In this document: positions 62,388 to 64,000 of the stretch, piece by piece
Numbering within the stretch: the stretch's first letter is position 1
How the letters are laid out: each line of letters starts with the position of its first letter
Source: JADKIH01 sp043747595
Lineage (GTDB): Bacteria; Bacteroidota; Bacteroidia; AKYH767-A; 2013-40CM-41-45
DNA: 64,000 nt
Direction of reading: 5' to 3'
Assembly: GCA_043747595.1 (NCBI GenBank)
Contig: JAYTOX010000055.1
Span: 1-64,000 of the forward strand
Notes under the pieces: generated by a model
What the model was told of the DNA's origin: nothing
What the model saw: the letters and a program-made list of their open reading frames with translations, nothing else
Database searches by the model: none
Program-made: the position numbers and the translations under genes

Positions 62388-64000
62388 ATGGATACAAAAG
62401 ATTATATAAACATATTCGAACAGTCTTCGGAATTGTTGGTTGTCATCGATACCAACTTTGCTATAGTGGCTGTATCTGATGCGTTTTTAAAAGCTACAAC
62501 AACTGTAAGAGAAAATATTGTGGGGCGCAATGCCTTTGATGTGTTCCCAGATAATCCTGATGATAAAACCGCAAATGGAGAAAGTATTGTACGGGCTTCT
62601 TTTAACCGGGTAATTAAAAATAAAACCAAGGATGTATTGCCTGTTGTAAAATACGGTATTCCAAAACCGGAATCGGAGGGTGGCGGGTATGAACTGAAGT
62701 ATTGGCAAGCAACTAGCTCGCCTATACTGGATGAGAATAATAATGTGAAATATATTATTCACCGGACTGAGGATGTTACAGAAAATAAAACCTTGATTAC
62801 ACAGCATGAGTTTGATAAAAAAGCGTTGAAACTAATTGCAGACAGCGAAAAGCGATACAACATGATGCTCATGAAATCGCCATTCGCTTTTGCTGTATTA
62901 AAAGGAAAAAACATGGTGATAACCCTTGCTAACGATTCCGTAAAAGAATTGTGGGGGAAAGGGAATGACTTGGAGGGAAAGCCTCTACTTGAAGTTTTGC
63001 CTGAGATTAAAGATACCGCATTTCCAGGTTTGCTTGATAAGGTGTACACCACAGGTACTCCCTTTTATGGAGATGAGCTGCTTGCTCCGATTTTGCGCAA
63101 TGGTAAACTGGAAGATGTGTATTTCAATTTTGTTTATCAACCCTATCTTGAAGCAGACGAAACTATTTCGGGGGTTACTATAATTGCCATTGAAGTAACG
63201 AACGAAGTGATTGCAAAGAAAAAGATTAAAGCAAACGATGAATGGCTTCAAAATATTTTATTGCAAGCACCTGCCGCCATTGCTGTTTTTGATGGACCGC
63301 AGCATAGGTTTGTTATGGCAAATCAGGCGTATCAAAAACAGAACAATCGCAAAGAAAAAGATTTTTTAGGTAAAAGTTTTCGTGAAGTATTTCCTGAATT
63401 GAAAAGCACCGGCTCTTTTGAGTTATTTGATAGTGTTTATGCAACCGGTGAAACATTTACCGCAATCGAATATGGAGCAATGATTGACTCGGATAATAAT
63501 GGTATCCCCAAACAGCATTATTTTAATTTTTCTTTGGAGGCGTTAAAAAACGAATCTAAAGAAATATATGGCGTAATGGTTATGGCCTTCGATATTACAG
63601 AGCAGGTTGAAGCAAAAAAAATACTTGCAGAAAGCGAACAACGTTTTAGCAATCTTATTTATACATCTCCATCAGCCATCGGCATTTTATTAGGAGAAGA
63701 TTTGGTAATCACTATCGCTAATGAACCCATTATTGAAATTTGGGGAAAAGGAAAAGAGATAATGGGGAAGAAATGTTTTGAAGCGTTACCCGAACTGGCA
63801 GAACAAGGATATAAAGAAGTTTTTAACCAAGTGTATAAAACGGGAATACCTTTTAATGCAATTGAAACGCCTGTAAACATTTTGCAAAATGGAGTAACAA
63901 CCCTCAAGTATTATAATTTTATTCTCTATCCGCAAAAAGATATAAATGGCGAAATAAATGGCATTGGCATTATAGCTACAGAAGTTACATCACAGGCAAA
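62388..64000 (+). CDS. Multi-PAS sensor protein, probably a histidine kinase (3' end outside window)
   Basis: 537 codons visible from the ATG at 62388 with no stop before the window end. Four PAS-type domains follow each other: ~1-130 (IFEQSSELLVVIDTNFAIVAVSDAFLKAT, in parts), ~150-275 (YNMMLMKSPFAFAVLKG... VLPEIKDT), ~280-420 (QNILLQAPAAIAVFDGPQHR... FREVFPELKST) and ~425 onward (RFSNLIYTSPSAIGILL...). This chain of GKSxREVFPE-type PAS_4 domains is usual in Bacteroidota hybrid or classical kinases, but the kinase domain is not in view. No signal peptide or membrane helix, so it is cytoplasmic. Codon use looks slightly more GC-rich than neighbours. Confidence 0.85.
   Translation, partial: MDTKDYINIFEQSSELLVVIDTNFAIVAVSDAFLKATTTVRENIVGRNAFDVFPDNPDDKTANGESIVRASFNRVIKNKTKDVLPVVKYGIPKPESEGGGYELKYWQATSSPILDENNNVKYIIHRTEDVTENKTLITQHEFDKKALKLIADSEKRYNMMLMKSPFAFAVLKGKNMVITLANDSVKELWGKGNDLEGKPLLEVLPEIKDTAFPGLLDKVYTTGTPFYGDELLAPILRNGKLEDVYFNFVYQPYLEADETISGVTIIAIEVTNEVIAKKKIKANDEWLQNILLQAPAAIAVFDGPQHRFVMANQAYQKQNNRKEKDFLGKSFREVFPELKSTGSFELFDSVYATGETFTAIEYGAMIDSDNNGIPKQHYFNFSLEALKNESKEIYGVMVMAFDITEQVEAKKILAESEQRFSNLIYTSPSAIGILLGEDLVITIANEPIIEIWGKGKEIMGKKCFEALPELAEQGYKEVFNQVYKTGIPFNAIETPVNILQNGVTTLKYYNFILYPQKDINGEINGIGIIATEVTSQA

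Noticed and set aside
62192..64000. Genomic island bounded by a second ssrA 3' end
   Set aside because: I searched by eye for a second GTTCAACTCCCTCCAGCTCC and found none in the window.

Overview
The window is an AT-rich chromosomal segment of a Bacteroidota bacterium. Four things support this. There is a PorT-type component of the type IX secretion system (T9SS) and a secreted protein with a C-terminal T9SS sorting domain. A complete moxR/batABCDE (Bacteroides aerotolerance) operon is present. Several promoters fit the Bacteroidota sigma consensus TTTG-N19/20-TAnnTTTG, most clearly ahead of the tRNA cluster. Finally there are many TTG/GTG starts, little Shine-Dalgarno signal, and a tmRNA tag of the GENNYALAA type (here GNNSYALAA). 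I cannot place it below phylum from sequence reading alone.

Layout. 1-3.5 kb: the edge of a probable IS3-like element, a SlyD-type prolyl isomerase, a DUF457 membrane protein, a 57-bp tandem repeat array and a GT-C-like membrane protein. 3.6-10.6 kb: a minus-strand cell-envelope/redox operon (amidase, MCE/MlaD, two Fe-S oxidoreductase subunits) divergent from lptD. 10.6-16.4 kb: a GNAT enzyme, MORN-repeat protein, conserved protein of unknown function, exonuclease III, and a four-gene overlapping cassette of unknown secreted proteins (small Cys protein, propeller-like protein, thioredoxin-like protein, probable outer-membrane barrel). 16.4-22.8 kb: MFS transporter, ABC-F ATPase, AT-rich repeats, an orphan terminator and an M23 peptidase. 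22.9-24.7 kb: tRNA-Ser/Pro/Arg, a lone hypothetical gene and a 159-bp palindrome-bearing duplication. 24.7-32.5 kb: a LytT/LytS two-component pair with a His-rich periplasmic loop, a porin, and a peptide ABC importer lacking ATPases. 32.7-41.5 kb: the moxR-bat operon ending in a phosphodiesterase. 41.6-47.4 kb: DUF4293 protein, rho, an NAD(P)-binding protein and lon. 47.6-52.9 kb: aspartate aminotransferase, heptose kinase, ubiE/menG, porT and an FAD-dependent dehydrogenase. 53-56.7 kb: TrmH-type methyltransferase, metallophosphoesterase, pdxH and a YqgE protein. 56.8-61.7 kb: a 1642-residue metzincin with 13 four-cysteine repeats and a T9SS tail. 61.8-64 kb: ssrA (tmRNA) and a multi-PAS sensor cut by the window end.

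Most of the window is ordinary housekeeping and envelope biology. The least explained parts are the 13.5-16.4 kb cassette, the repeat-rich metzincin, the His-rich sensor kinase and several families of intergenic repeats, one of which supplies the 3' end of a coding gene.
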